64,000 nt of DNA from Lolium rigidum (Eukaryota > Streptophyta > Magnoliopsida > Poales > Poaceae). Location of the stretch: contig NC_061510.1 in assembly GCF_022539505.1 (NCBI RefSeq), positions 395,046,249 to 395,110,248 of the forward strand. Reading direction: 5' to 3'. Below are positions 1 through 12,567 of this stretch, one piece after another. How positions within the stretch are numbered: position 1 is the first letter of the stretch; each line of letters begins with the position of its first letter. The notes beneath the pieces are model-generated. The model did no database searches. It had not been told where the DNA came from and was given only the letters and a program-made list of their open reading frames with translations. The position numbers and the translations under genes are program-made.

Positions 1-520
1 CAAGTAGAAGGTAATCACAAATAAAGGTGCATAAGAAATCATAATTGGTAATGGCAAACTTCGTTCTTGGTCAGAGAACAATTAACAGATTATGTTAAAG
101 CTTATATGGCACAACTTGCATACTCAATCATAATGATCTCCTCGTAATCATTGATAACTTTCAAAGCTATATTCATTTAGATAAAACTTGTACTAAACAA
201 GGAAGAGTAGAAGGCATGATGAAATAGATCACAATATAAATGGTTTGATCGCAACAACTCAAATGCTTGCTTGAGATGGAGGGAAATAGGTTTACTGACT
301 TAACATAAAGTAAAGGACAGGCCCTTCGCAGAGGGAAGCAGGGATTAAATCATGTGCTAGAGCTTTTTCAATTTTGAAATCATAAAGAGCATAAAAGTAA
401 CATTTTGAGAGGTGTTTGTTGTTGTGAACGAATGGTAGCGGGTTCTCTAACCCCCTTGCCAGACAAACTCTCGAAGAGAGGCTCCCATAAAATTTTATTT
501 TTAGTTGACACTCCTTCCAA

Positions 521-718
521 CCTTTGCTTTCATGAACCACGGCTAACCGAATCCTCGGGTGCCTTCCAATCATTCTCATACCATGAAGGAGTCTCTTTTT
601 ATTTTGGTTTTATTTAGATGAAATTCCTCCCCTCCTTTGCTTTCTCAAGCCATGGCTAACCGAGTCCTCGGGTGCCTTCCAACAATCACATACCATGGAG
701 GAGTGTCTATTTGTAAAA
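521..718. repeat. Diverged tandem duplication, period about 113 bp
   Basis: Bases 521-605 and 634-718 align by eye. Both start CCTTTGCTTT and share the block CCTCGGGTGCCTTCCAA and then CATACCATG. It lies in the tail of element A. Confidence 0.65.
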
Positions 719-1551
719 TTATGAAAGTTAATTAATCGGGGCTAGGAACCGCATTGCCAGCTCTTTTTTGCAAAATTATTGGATAAGCGGATGAAGCCAC
801 TAGTCCATTGGTGAAAGTTGCCCAACAAGATTGTAAGATAAAACACCACATACTTCCTCATGAGCCATAAAACATTGACACAAATAAGAGATATTAAATT
901 TTGAATTGTTTAAAGGTAGCACACGAAGTATTTACTTGGAATGGCATAAAATATCATGTAGTAGGTAGGTATGGTGGACACAAATGGCATAGGTTTGGGT
1001 TAAAGTTTGGATGCACGAGAAGCATTCCCTCTCGGTACGAGGTTTTGGCTAGCAAGGTTGATTAGCAAGCATAAGAGATGAGGGAAACAAACAAATATAC
1101 ATGTGATAGAAACAATCATGCATCTTCCTTATAATCACAAACAATTTTAACTTCAGAATAATAAGCTAAGAGCTAACAAGAAAGGAAGACAATGAAACAA
1201 CTACATGTATCTCTCTTTTCTACTTAAACCTCAAAGTGTTGTTGCAATTGACCAATGCTAAGTTTGCCAAAACCAAATAGATTTACTCAATGCTCCCAAA
1301 GTGATACCAATACTAATAACAAGATTAATCATATAATAGAGATTGCAAACTAAAATAACATGTGCAATATGTAAATGATAAGACTTCTCATTAATATTCC
1401 ATAACGATAACTCACACCAAGGGATACATAGACAACCAACTAAAGGAGAGATACTTCCACACTGCAACCCATCTTATATGATAACTTCGATACTCATGAT
1501 ATGACACTACTTGATAGTAAAAAGTAAAAGATAGTGATGATGTGATACCGC

Positions 1552-1571
1552 AGCACTCCCCCAAGCTTGGA
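1552..1571 (-). other. Polypurine-tract-like motif downstream of ORF3 in element A
   Basis: On the minus strand this reads CCAAGCTTGGGGGAGTG, close to the AAGCTTGGGGATG tract that directly precedes the 3' LTR in elements B and C. It lies just past the coiled-coil ORF, far from where the 3' LTR must be, so it would be an internal copy. Function as a plus-strand primer is inferred only. Confidence 0.4.
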
Positions 1572-1604
1572 ACAAATCAAGGGGATGCCAATACCGATGA
1601 TGAA

Positions 1605-2108
1605 TTACTCCTTCGGCGGTGGTGGTGATGAATTCTTCCCATCATCAGACTTCCAAGGAAGAGGCTCTCCATCAACAAACGACATCTTGGTCTCGGGAAT
1701 CCTGAAACTAGCAGCATAGCTTATGTGTTTAAACCTGTTTTCATACTCACAATTTTGATTCTGAACATCATAGAGTTGAGCTTGGAGTTTGTTGGTGGTG
1801 TCGTGAAGCGAGAGGATGTCGTCCCACAGCTTTGCAGTCTCCTTCTTGTGTCCATCAATAAGTTCAGACACAATCTTGTGGAAGATGTCCACTTCACGCT
1901 CAGCCATCTTCTTGTAGTTGAAGACCTCTTGTTCTAGCTTCTCCATCCTGTCTTCCAAGCTTCCGTCTCCTTTAGGACCCTGGACATCTTTGATCTGCAA
2001 CTCTCTATCAACGAGTAGCAACTCCTTGGGGTACATCTTCAGCTCGTTCATGTACGGGTTGACGACGTCCTCAAAGAAGCTGTCCTTCGGAGTTCCCGAC
2101 GAAGACAT
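1605..2108 (-). CDS. Extra 3' ORF of element A (coiled-coil protein, unknown function)
   Basis: A clean 167-codon frame starts at the ATG at 2108 (MSSSGTPKDSFF). The frame is open further upstream to 2180, but the ATG at 2108 is preferred because it lies about 95 nt after a good TATA box. Residues roughly 45-140 are rich in E, K, L and Q with heptad-like spacing (EDRMEKLEQEVFNYKK, then KLQAQLYDVQNQ), suggesting a coiled coil. No membrane segment or zinc knuckle is visible. It occupies the place between integrase and 3' LTR where Athila elements can carry an env-like ORF, but it does not look like an envelope protein. It is intact although the polyprotein upstream is broken. Confidence 0.6.
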   Translation of the reverse strand: MSSSGTPKDSFFEDVVNPYMNELKMYPKELLLVDRELQIKDVQGPKGDGSLEDRMEKLEQEVFNYKKMAEREVDIFHKIVSELIDGHKKETAKLWDDILSLHDTTNKLQAQLYDVQNQNCEYENRFKHISYAASFRIPETKMSFVDGEPLPWKSDDGKNSSPPPPKE

Positions 2109-2194
2109 GATGGCTCTAGATCCGAAGCAGATCTTGGCAGAAAACAGCTCGAAACAAAACACGTCGAGAAAACGATACACGGACCTCCAGGGGT

Positions 2195-2400
2195 CCGGGG
2201 GATTATATAGCAGGAATTTTTACGGCATAAGGAAAGTACCAGGTCGAACCAGAGTCGGAGCGGGGCAAGAGAGAGCCACCTCATAGGGCGGCGCGGCCAG
2301 GCTGGGGCCCGCGCCGGCCTATGGGGGCACGCCCTCGTGCGTCTCCTCCACTCCGTTTCGATCTCGTAATTTTTCATATTTTCCAAAAACAGCAAAACAT
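2195..2400 (-). promoter_or_regulatory. Internal LTR-like promoter for the 3' ORF of element A
   Basis: On the minus strand a TATA box (TATATAA, plus-strand 2203-2209) sits about 95 nt before the ORF3 ATG. Upstream at 2287-2320 is a GC-rich inverted repeat (GGCGCGGCC with a near-complementary arm) of the kind found before the TATA region of every TGATACGT-type LTR in this window. The block from 2400 downward (GCTGTTTTTGGAAAATATG) also resembles LTR U3. The layout suggests a promoter derived from LTR-like sequence. Confidence 0.5.
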
Positions 2401-2445
2401 TTTTCGGAAAGTAAAATGCGGAATTTTTATTACCAGTACTGTTAC

Positions 2446-3819
2446 CTATTCAAAGTCGAACTCTGCCGGACTGTCAATTTGACCTTTGATGAAAGCCTCC
2501 GGTGTCACAACTCGAATAACATCAACATCTTCATTATAAGAATCTCCAGAGATATAATGCTTGAGTCTTTGTCCATTCACCACTTGTGTGGCATCGCCTT
2601 GGAGAGAACTAATTTTAATTGCTCCTGAATGATACACCTCCACAATGATATATGGTCCTTCCCATTTCGAGAGTAATTTCCCTGCAAAGAATCTGAGACG
2701 AGACCGATACAATAGGACTTTATCCCCAACATTAAATTCTCTTTTGATAATTCTTTTATCGTGCCATTTCTTAACTTTCTCTTTAAAGAGTTTAGCATTT
2801 TCATAAGCTTCACTTCTCCATTCATCTAGAGAACTCAATTGTAGCAATCTCTTTTTACCGGCAAGTTTAGGATCTTTATTTAGTTCTCTTACAGCCCAAT
2901 AAGCTTTGTGCTCTAGTTCTAAAGGTAAATGACAAGCTTTTACATAAACCATTTTATGTGGTGACATACCCATGGGATTTTTATAAGCAGTTCTATAAGC
3001 CCATAGTGCTTCCTTCAATTTACTAGCCCAATTCTTTCTAGATTTATTAACAGTCTTTTGCAAGATAGATTTAATCTCTCTATTTGATAATTCTACTTGC
3101 CCACTAGTTTGAGGATGATAAGCAGAAGCAATTCTATGATTAATACCATATTTAGCAAGAGTTTTTCTAAAACCACCATGAATAAAATGAGAAACTCCAT
3201 CAGTCATAAGATATCTAGGAACTCCAAATCTAGGAAAAATAATATCTAAAAGCATTCTTACAGTGGTCTCACCATCAGCACTTTCTGTGGGTATGGCTTC
3301 CACCCATTTAGTAACATAATCAACAACAACAAGTATATGAGTGTTACCTTCTGAAGAGGGCAAAGGTCCCATGAAGTCAAATCCCCAACAATCGAATGGT
3401 TCAATAACAAGAGTATAATTCATAGGCATTTCATTACGTCTGGAGATATTACCAACCCTTTGACATTCATCACAGGATAAAATAAACTTCCTTGCATCTT
3501 TGAAGAGAGTTGGCCAATAAAAACCTGATTGTAGAACCTTTTGCGCGGTTCTATCTCCGGCGTGATGTCCTCCATAAGCACTACCATGACATTTACTCAA
3601 TATATCTTGTTGTTCATATTCGGGAACGCATCTTCGCAGAATACCATCCACTCCTTCTTTATATAAGTGTGGGTCATCCCAAAAATAATGCCTCAAGTCA
3701 TAAAAGAATTTCCTTCTTTGCTGAGCTGAAAAGGTTGGAGGCAAGTACTTGGAAACAATAAAATTAGCATAATCAGCATACCAAGGACTATCTCGCGAGC
3801 TCACCTTTATTACATCCAA
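2446..3819 (-). pseudogene. Integrase region of element A polyprotein
   Basis: 457 codons open. The zinc-binding HHCC module is seen near the N-terminus (CHGSAYGGHHAGDRT ... CDECQ), followed by the catalytic core: D in WGFDFMGPLPSS, D in LMTDGVSHF and E in SGQVELSNREIK. A C-terminal region with GDKVLLY and LLSKWEGPYII fits the usual chromatin-side extension. The frame differs from the RT/RNase H frame upstream, with a one-base shift around 3810-3880. Integrase inserts the cDNA into the nucleus-located target DNA. This domain is complete in itself but uncoupled from RT. Confidence 0.9.
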
Positions 3820-4754
3820 TTGTTCATTTGGAAAACTATCATTAACAGGAACATGATATAAGCAATATTTTCCAATCTAGACAAATTATCAGCAACAGGA
3901 TTATCAGCTCCTTTCCTATCTATAATATGCAAATCAAATTCTTGCAACAGAAGCACCCATCTAATAAGCCTTGGCTTAGCATCTTTCTTTTGCATTAGGT
4001 ATCTAATTGCAGCATGATCAGTATGAATTGTAACTTTTGAATCAACAATATAGGATCTAAACTTATCACAAGCAAAGACTACAGCTAACAATTCTTTTTC
4101 AGTTGTAGCATAATTTCTTTGAGCAGCATCAAGGGTTTTACTAGCATAATGAATAACATTCAATTTTTTATCTACTCGCTGTCCAAGAACAGCGCCTACA
4201 GCAAAATCACTAGCATCACACATAATTTCAAAAGGTAAGTTCCAATCAGGAGGTTCAACTATAGGAGCAGTTGTTAAGGCTTTCTTTAGAGTTTCAAAAG
4301 CTTCCTTACAATCATCATAAAAAACAAAAGGTACATCTTTTTGAAGAAGATTAGTAAGAGGTTTTGAAATCTTGGAAAAGTCTTTAATAAACCTCCTATA
4401 AAACCCAGCATGACCAAGAACACTACGAATACCTTTAACATCCCTGGGATAGGGCATCTTCTCAGTTGCTTCAACTTTAGCTCTATCAACTTCAATACCT
4501 CTCTCAGAAATTTTATGTCCCAATACAATTCCTTCATTAAGCATAAAGTGGCATTTCTCCCAATTAAGAACAAAGTTAGTTTCTTCACATCTCTGCAAAA
4601 CTTTATCAAGGTTCCGCAAGCAATTATCAAAAGAATTCCCATAGACAGAAAAATCATCCATGAATACCTCCACAATATTCTCGCAAAAGCCATGAAAAAT
4701 AGCAGACATGCATCTTTGAAAAGTAGCAGGAGCAATACATAAACCAAAAGGCAT
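3810..4754 (-). pseudogene. RT C-terminal half and RNase H of element A
   Basis: The frame begins in the RT fingers/palm ([16 protein letters not shown]) and carries the RT active-site motif as FMDDFSVYG. RNase H follows: [22 protein letters not shown] and TDHAAIRYL give the expected acidic residues. It is in the same frame as the protease/RT segment upstream, separated by an in-frame TAA at 4827-4829. It ends in a frameshift before integrase. Confidence 0.9.
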
Positions 4755-4826
4755 ACGTCTATAAGCATAAGTTCCATAGGGACAAGTGAAAGTGGTTTTC
4801 TCTTGATCCTTAGTTTTAACAACAAT

Positions 4827-6146
4827 TTATGAAAACCCAGAATAACCATCAAGAAAGCAAAAATGAGTATTTTTAGATAACCTTTCTAACATTTGATCAA
4901 TAAAAGGTAAAGGGTAATGATCTTTCTTAGTAACCTTATTAACTTTTCGATAATCAATGCACATTCTATACCCTACAACTACTCTTTGAGGGATGAGCTC
5001 ATCATTATCATTAGGCACAACAGTCATTCCTCCTTTCTTAGGAACACAATGCACAGGAGTAACCCATCTACTATCAGCAATAGGATATATAATACCAGCT
5101 TCAAGAAGTTTTAATACCTCATTCCTTACCACATCCTTCATCTTAGGAATTAGACGACACTGATGTTCATTAACAGGCTTTGCATCATCTTCCATATTAA
5201 TGGCATGTTGGCAAATAGAGGGAGAAATCCCCTTCAAGTCATCAAGAGTGTAGCCAATAGCTCCTCGGTGTTTCTTCAATATTTCCAATAACCTTTCTTC
5301 CCCAATATCTGAAAGCTTAGAACTAATAATAACAGGATATATTTTCTTATCATCAATATGAGCATATTTAAGATTATCAGGCAATGGTTTTAAATCAAAA
5401 ACAGGATCTTCCTTTGGTGGCGGTGTTGTACCTAGATCTTCTACCGGTAAATCATGCTTAAGAATAGGTTGACATAGGAAAATTTCATCAAGCTCATTTC
5501 TTTCTTCCCTAAAGACTTTACTCTCACTATTCTCCAAATGTTGCTGCAAAGGATTATTAGGAGCAAGAGCAATAGATGCACACTGTTCAACTCTAAAATC
5601 ATTATTAGGCGAATCAACTTTATAAGGAGTTTTGACAAATTTAGAGAAATTAAACTCATAAGATTCACCAGCAAATTTAGTCAAAATTTTCTCTTTCTTG
5701 CAATCTATAACAGCTCCACAAGTATTTAGAAAAGGTCTACCAAAAATGATAGGACAATACTTACTAGCAGCAGAACCAAGTACCAAAAAGTCAGCAGGAT
5801 ATTTAATCTTACCACATAGAACTTCCACATCTCGAACAATACCAATTGGAGAGATAGTTTCTCTATTAGCTAGCCGAATAACCACATCGATATCTTCAAG
5901 TTCACAAAAACCAATTTCATGCATGATCTCCGTGTAAAGCTCATAAGGAATAGCACTAATACTTGCACCAATATCGCATAAACCATAATAACAATGATCA
6001 CCAATTCTAACAGATAGCATAGGAACACTAGTTTTCCTAGACTTATTAGGATGTGAAACAATATTAGAAGCATCTTCACAGAAAATAATATGACCATCTT
6101 CCACATTTTCAGTCACAAGATCTTTAACTATTGCAATAGCAGGTTA
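4827..6146 (-). pseudogene. Aspartic protease and RT N-terminal half of element A
   Basis: The protease domain carries the catalytic CDIGASISAIP near residue 48 of the frame starting at 6116, with the C-terminal FGRPFLNTCGAVID flap/loop motif. The RT start follows (VGYRMCIDYRKVNKV, DHYPLPFIDQMLERL). In-frame stops at 6144-6146 and 4827-4829 interrupt it. Upstream it continues toward gag, which was split off by the insertion of element B at 6260. Confidence 0.9.
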
Positions 6147-6254
6147 AACTTTTATTTGTTCTTCAAGTTCTATAGGTTTCTTTTCACTTTTATTAACCGC
6201 ACTATTTATAACAGAATACTCCTTCATTTTAGTAGGGAAAGGAGTTTTTTCAAT

Positions 6255-6259
6255 ATAAG
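6255..6259. repeat. Target-site duplication of element B, left copy (ATAAG)
   Basis: ATAAG directly precedes the LTR terminus (TGACACGCG) and is repeated exactly at 14416-14420 after the opposite LTR terminus. This proves a single integrase-type insertion of B into A. Confidence 0.9.
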
Positions 6260-7857
6260 TGACACGCGTACAGCACGCGACCGTTGGGAACCCCAAGTGG
6301 AAGGTGTGATGCGTACAGCAGTAAGTTTCCCTCAGTTAGAAACCAAGGTTTATCGAACCAGTAGGAGTCAAGAAGCACATTGAAGGTTGATGGCGGCGAG
6401 ATGTAGTGCGGCGCAACACCAGGGATTCCGGCGCCAACGTGGAACCCGCACAACACAACCAAATTACTTTGCCCCAACGTGACGAGTGAGGTTGTCAATC
6501 TCACCGGCTTGCTGTAATAAAGGATTAGATGTATAGTGTGGATGATGATTGTTTGCGGAAAACGAGTAGAACAAGTATTGCGATAGATTGTATTCGATTA
6601 AAAGAATGGACCGGGGTCCACAGTTCACTAGAGGCGTCTCTCCCATAAGATAAATGGCATGTTGGGTGAACAAATTACAGTTGGGCAATTGACAAATAAA
6701 GAGGGCATGACCATGCACATACATGATATGATGAGTATAGTGAGATTTAATTGGGCATTACGACAAAGTACATAGACCGCTATCCAGCATGCATCTATGC
6801 CTAAAAAGTCCACCTTCGAGGTTATCATCCGAACCCCTTCCGGTATTAAGTTGCAAACAACGAGACAATTGCATTAAGTATGGTGTGTAATGTAATCAAC
6901 AACTACATCCTCGGACATAGCATCGATGTTTTATCCCTAGTGGCAACGAGCACATCCACAACCTTAGAACTTTACATCCATCGTCCCAGATTTAATGGAG
7001 GCATGAACCCACTATCGAGCATAAATACTCCCTCTTGGAGTTACTAGCAAAAAACTTGGCCAGAGCCTCTACTAATAACGGAGAGCATGCAAGATCATAA
7101 ACAACACATAGGTAATAGATTGATAATCAACATAACATAGTATTCTCTATCCATCGGATCCCAACAAACACAACATATAGCATTACAGATAGATGATCTT
7201 GATCATGTTAGGCAGCTCACAAGACCCGACAATGAAGCACAATTAGGAGAAGACGACCATCTAGCTACTGCTATGGACCCATAGTCCAGGGGTGAACTAC
7301 TCACTCATCACTCCGGAGGCGACCATGGCGGTGAAGAGTCCTCCGGGAGATGATTCCCCTCTCCGGCAGGGTGCCGGAGGCGATCTCCTGAATCCCCCGA
7401 GATGGGATTGGCGGCGGCGGCGTCTCTCGAAGGTTTTCCGTATCGTGGCTCTCGGTACTGGGCATTTCGCGACAAAGGCTTTAAGTAGGCGGAGGAGATA
7501 GGTCAGGGGGCCTGACAGGGGGGCCACACACTAGGGCGGCGCGGGCCCCCCCTTGGCCGCGCCGCCTTAGCGTGTCGGCGCCCCGTGGCCCCACTTCGTG
7601 ACTCCTTCGGCCTTCTGGAAGCTTCGTCGCAAAATAGGCCCCTGGGCGTTGATTTCATACAATTCCGAGAATATTTCCTTATTAGGATTTCTGAAATCAA
7701 AAACAGCAGAAAACAACAACTGGCTCTTCGCCATCTCGCTAGTAGGTTAGTGCCGGAAAATGCATAAATATGACATAAAGTATGCATAAAACATGTAGAT
7801 ATCATCAATAATGTGGCATGGAACATAAGAAATTATCGATACGTCGGAGACGTATCA
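6260..7857 (-). repeat. 3' LTR of element B
   Basis: 1598 bp, starting TGATACGTCTCCGACG on the minus strand (7857) and ending CGCGTGTCA (6260). The GC hairpin is at 7535-7566 and a TATA-like element (CTTAAAGCC) lies in the region 7478-7492, marking the likely U3/R area. Confidence 0.93.
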
Positions 7858-10450
7858 TCATCCCCAAGCTTAGTTCCTGCTCGTCCCGAGTAGGTAAACG
7901 ATAACAAAGATAATTTCTGTAGTGACATGCCATCATAATCTTGATCATACTATTGTAAGCACATGTAATGAATGCAGCGATCAAAGCAATGGTAAATTAC
8001 ATGAGTAAACAAATGAATCATATAGCAAAGACTTTTCATGAATAGTACTTTCAAGACAAGCATCAATAAGTCTTGCATAAGAGTTAACTCATAAAGAAAT
8101 AATTCAAAGTAAAGGCATTGAAGCAACACAAAGGAAGATTAAGTTTCAGCTGTTGCTTTCAACTTATAACATGTATATCTCATGGATAGTTGTCAATGCA
8201 AAGTAATATAACAAGTGCAATATGCAAGTATGTAGGAATCAATGCACAGTTCACACAAGTGTTTTCTTCTTGAGGTGGAGAGAAATAGGTGAACTGACTC
8301 AACATAAAAGTAAAAGAATGACCCTTCGCAGAGGGAAGCATTGATTGCTCTATTTGTGCTAGAGCTTTGGTTTTGAAAACAAGAAACAATTTTGTCAATG
8401 GTAGTAATAAAGCATATGTATCATGTAAATTATATCCTTCAAGTTGCAAGCCTCATGCATAGTATACTAATAGTGCCCGCACCTTGTCCTAATTAGCTTG
8501 GATATCCTGGATTATCACCGCAATACATATGTTTTAACCAAGTGTCACAAAGGGGTGCCTCTATGCCGCCTGTACAAAGGTCTAAGGAGAAAGCTCGCAT
8601 TGGATTTCTCGCTTTTGATTATTCTCAACTTAGACATCCATACCGGGACAACATAGACAACGAGATAATGGACTCCTCTTTTATGCATAAGCATTCAACA
8701 ACAATTAATTTTCTCATATGAGATTGAGGATATTTGTCCAAAACTGAAACTTCCACCATGGATCATGGCTTTAGTTAGCGGCCCAATGTTCTTCTCTAAC
8801 GAGTATGCATGCTCAAACCATTCAACTCATGGTAAATCTCCCTTACTTCAGACAAGACGGACATGCATAGCAACTCACATGATATTCAACAAAGATTAGT
8901 TGATGGCGTCCCCAGGAACATGGTTATCGCACAACAAGCAACTTAATAAGAAATAAAGTGCATAAGTACATATTCAATACCACAATAGTTTTTAGGCTAT
9001 TTGTCCCAGGAGCTATATATTGTAAAGGTGAAGGATAGAAATTTTAAAGGTAGAACTCAAGCAATTTACTTTGGAATGGCGGAGAAATACCATGTAGTAG
9101 GTAGGTATGGTGGACACAAATGGCATAGTGGTTGGCTCAAGGATTTTGGATGCATGAGAAGTATTCCCTCTCGATACAAGGCTTAGGCTAGCAAGGTTAT
9201 TTGAAACAAACACAAGTATGAAGCGGTACAGCAAAACTCACATAAAAGACATATTGTAAACATTATAAGACTCTACACCGTCTTCCTTGTTGTTCAAACT
9301 CTTACTAGAAATTATCTAGACCTTAGAGAGACCAATTATGCAAACTAAATTTTAGCAATCTCTATGTATTTCTTCATTAATATGTGCAAAGTATATGATG
9401 CAAGAGCTTAAACATGAGCACAACAATTGCCAAGTATCAAATTATCCAAGACATTTTACCAATTACTACATGTAGCATTTCCCATTTCCAACCATATACC
9501 AATTTAACGAAGAAGATTCAACCTTCGCCACTATGAGTAAAGCCTAAGGACATATTTGTCCATATGCAACAGCGGAGCATGTCTCTCTCCCACACAATGA
9601 ATGCTAGGATCCACTTTATTCAAATAAAACAAAAACAAAAACAAAAACAAACAGACGCTCCAAGCAAAGTACATAAGATGTGATGGAATAAAAATATAGT
9701 TTCACTAGAGGAACCTGATAATGTTGTCGATGAAGAAGGGGATGCCTTGGGCATCCCCAAGCTTAGACGCTTGAGTATTCTTGAAATTTGCAGGGGTGAA
9801 CCACCGGGGCATCCCCAAGCTTAGAGCTTTCACTCTCCTTGATCATATTGTATCATCTCCCTCTCCTGATCCTTGAAAACTTCCTCCACACCAAACTCAA
9901 AACAACTCATTAGAGGGTTAGTGCACAATCAAAATTTACATGTTCAGAGGTGACATAATCATTCTTAACACTTCTGGACATTGCACAAAGCAACTGAAAG
10001 TTAATGGAATAAAAAAATCCATCAAGCATAGCAAAACAGGCAATGCGAAATAAAAGGCAGAATCTGTCAAAACAGAACAGTTTGTAAAGATGAATTTCTA
10101 AGAGGCACCAGACTTGCTCAAATGAAAATGCTCAAATTGAATGAAAGTTGCGTACATATCTGAGGATCACTCAAATAAATTGGCATAATTTTCTGAGTTG
10201 CCTACAGAGAATTAAGCCCAGATTCGTGACAGCAAAGAAATCTGTTTCTGCGCAGTAATCCAAATCTAGTATGAACCTTACTATCAAAGACTTTACTTGG
10301 CACAACAATGCAACAAAACTAAGATAAGGAGAGGTTTCTACAGTAGTAACAACTTCCAAGACTCAAATATAAAATAAAAGTGCATTAGTAAAAGCATGGG
10401 TTGTCTCCATAAGCGCTTTTCTTTAACGCCTTTCAGGTAGGCGCAGAAAG
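7858..10450 (-). other. Non-coding 3' tail of element B with repeated polypurine motifs
   Basis: No coding potential. The terminal polypurine tract is at 7858-7872 (minus strand AAGCTTGGGGATGA just before the LTR). Two further copies of the same motif lie about 1.9 kb inside at 9738-9767 and 9806-9825. The first is part of a perfect short hairpin (GGGGATGCC, spacer, GGCATCCCC). The same arrangement occurs in C and D, so the tail is a conserved part of the family. Confidence 0.75.
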
Positions 10451-10456
10451 TGTATA

Positions 10457-10894
10457 TCAAGTATTATCAAGAGACGAAGCATCAACATCATAATTTGTTC
10501 TAATGATAGAATCAAAAGGTAACTTCATTCTCTTTCTAGGGAAGTGTTCCATACCTTTCTTGAGAGGAAATTGATATCTAATATTACCTTCCTTCATATC
10601 AATGATAGCACCAAGAGTTCGAAGAAAAGGTCTTCCCAATATAATGGGACAAGATGCATTGCATTCAATATCCAAGACAACAAAATCAACGGGGACAAGG
10701 TTATTGTTAACGGTAATGCGAACATTATCAACTCTCCCCAAAGGTTTCTTTGTAGAATTATTAGCAAGATTAACATCCAAATAACAATTTTTCAATGGTG
10801 GCAAGTCAAGCATATTATAGATTTTCTTAGGCATAACTGAAATACTTGCACCAAGATCACATAAAGCATTACAATCAAAGTCATTGACCTTCAT
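10457..10894 (-). CDS. Retropepsin-like protease of element B
   Basis: 145 codons. The catalytic motif is ALCDLGASISVMP near residue 12, and the loop PIILGRPFLRTLGAIID near residue 85, both typical of plant Gypsy proteases. It is the C-terminal part of a gag-protease frame; the in-frame region upstream (to about 10950) continues but meets a stop at 10961. No RT follows: the frame ends with DASSLDNT and the tail begins. A protease with no polymerase downstream fits a non-autonomous gag-pro element. Confidence 0.85.
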   Translation of the reverse strand: MKVNDFDCNALCDLGASISVMPKKIYNMLDLPPLKNCYLDVNLANNSTKKPLGRVDNVRITVNNNLVPVDFVVLDIECNASCPIILGRPFLRTLGAIIDMKEGNIRYQFPLKKGMEHFPRKRMKLPFDSIIRTNYDVDASSLDNT

Positions 10895-10960
10895 CTTAAT
10901 GATGAGCTCCCAACCATCCTCTAGCTTCCTAGGAATAGAAGCTTCGCGTTCTAATTTCTC

Positions 10961-12567
10961 TTATATAGCTTTTATGAGAGCATTTGTAATATGTTTTGTG
11001 AAAGCCAAATTTATAGCACTAGCATTAGGACTTTTAGCAAGTTTTTGTAAGAACTTTATAACTTCAGAGATGTGGCAATCATCAAAATCCAAACCATTAT
11101 GATCTAAAGCAATGGGATCATTATCCCCAATGTTGGAAAAAATGTCAGCAGTTTTATCACAGGCAGTTTCAGCAGTTTTAGCAGTTTCAGGCAGTTTTTC
11201 GCGCGTTGCATTAGAAGTGGAAACATTGCCAACACCAATTTTTTTTACCATTAATAGTAGGAGGTGCAGCAACATGTGGAGCATTAGCATTGCTAGTGGT
11301 GGTAATAGTCCAAACTTCAGCTATATTATCTTCTTTAGCATTTTCTTCTTTCTCCCACCTAGCACGCAATTCGGCCATCAATCTTATATTCTCATTAATT
11401 CTAACTTGGATGGCATTTGCTGTAGTAACAATTTTATTATTATGATTTTCATTAGGCATAACTTTCGATTTCAAAAGATCAACATCAGCAGCAAGACTAT
11501 CGACTTTAGAAGCAAGTATATCAATTTTCCCAAGCTTTTCTTCAACAGATTTGTTAAAAGCAGTTTGTGTACTAATAAATTCTTTAAGCATGGCTTCAAG
11601 TCCACGGGGTGGATTCCTATTATTGTTGTAAGAATTCCCATAAGAATTACCATAACCGTTACCATTATTATAAGGATATGGCCTATAGTTGTTACTAGAA
11701 TTGTTCCGGTAAGCATTGTTGTTGAAATTATTATTTTTAATGAAGTTCACATCAACATGTTCTTCTTGGGCAACCAATGAAGCTAACGGAACATTATTAG
11801 AATCAATATTTTTCCTACCATTCACAAGCATAGACATAATAGCATCAATCTTATCACTCAAGGAGGAGGTTTCTTCGACAGAATTTACCTTCTTACCTTG
11901 TGGAGCTCTTTCCGTGTGCCATTCAGAGTAATTAATCATCATATTATCAAGAAGCTTTGTTGCTTCGCCTAGAGTGATGGACATAAAGGTACCTCCAGCA
12001 GCTGAATCCAATAGGTTCCGCGAAGAAAAATTCAGTCATGCATAAAAGGTTTGGATGATCATCCAAGTAGTCGATCCATGGGTTGGGCAATTTTTAACCA
12101 AAGATTTCATTCTTTCCCAAGCTTGTGCAACATGCTCATTATCCAATTGTTTGAAATTCATTATGCTACTTCTCAAAGATATAATTTTAGCAGGGGGATA
12201 ATATCTACCAATAAAAGCATCCTTGCATTTAGTCCATGAATCAATACTATTCTTAGGCGAGAGATAGCAACCAATCTTTAGCTCTTCCTCTTAATGAGAA
12301 AGGGAACAATTTTAATTTTATAATGTCACCATCTACATCCTTATACTTTTGCATTTCACATAGTTCAACAAAATTATTGAGATGGGCAGCAGCATCATCA
12401 GAACTAACACCAGAAAATTGCTCTCTCATAACAAGATTCGATAAAGCGAGGTTTAATTTCAAAGAATTCTCGTCGTGGTAGCGAGGTGGAGCAATAGGTG
12501 TGCATAAGAAATCATTATTATTTGTGGTTGTGAAGTCACACAACTTAGTATTTTCAGGAGTACCCAT
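10961..12567 (-). pseudogene. gag of element B (broken)
   Basis: The start at 12567 gives MGTPENTKLCDF and then a Retrotrans_gag-like segment (FSLRGRAKDWLLSL near residue 95). A frameshift near 12255 and a stop near 12035 separate it from the middle frame (12011-11211), which has an Asn/Tyr-rich stretch (residues about 90-140) and a coiled-coil-like part (KVDSLAADVDLLKSKV). Another frameshift near an 8-T run at 11239-11246 leads into 11290-10961. The capsid function is therefore lost in this copy. Confidence 0.8.

Larger units (their letters stand above)
1..1604 (-). other. 3' non-coding tail of element A
   Basis: This AT-rich stretch has no credible gene. It is related to the tails of B, C and D: all share blocks such as the segment around 1008-1065 (CATTCCCTCTCG followed by GCTAGCAAGG) and the one around 320-345 (CCCTTCGCAGAGGGAAGCA). 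It therefore belongs between the last ORF and the missing 3' LTR of A. It also contains a diverged tandem duplication (521-718). Confidence 0.65.
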
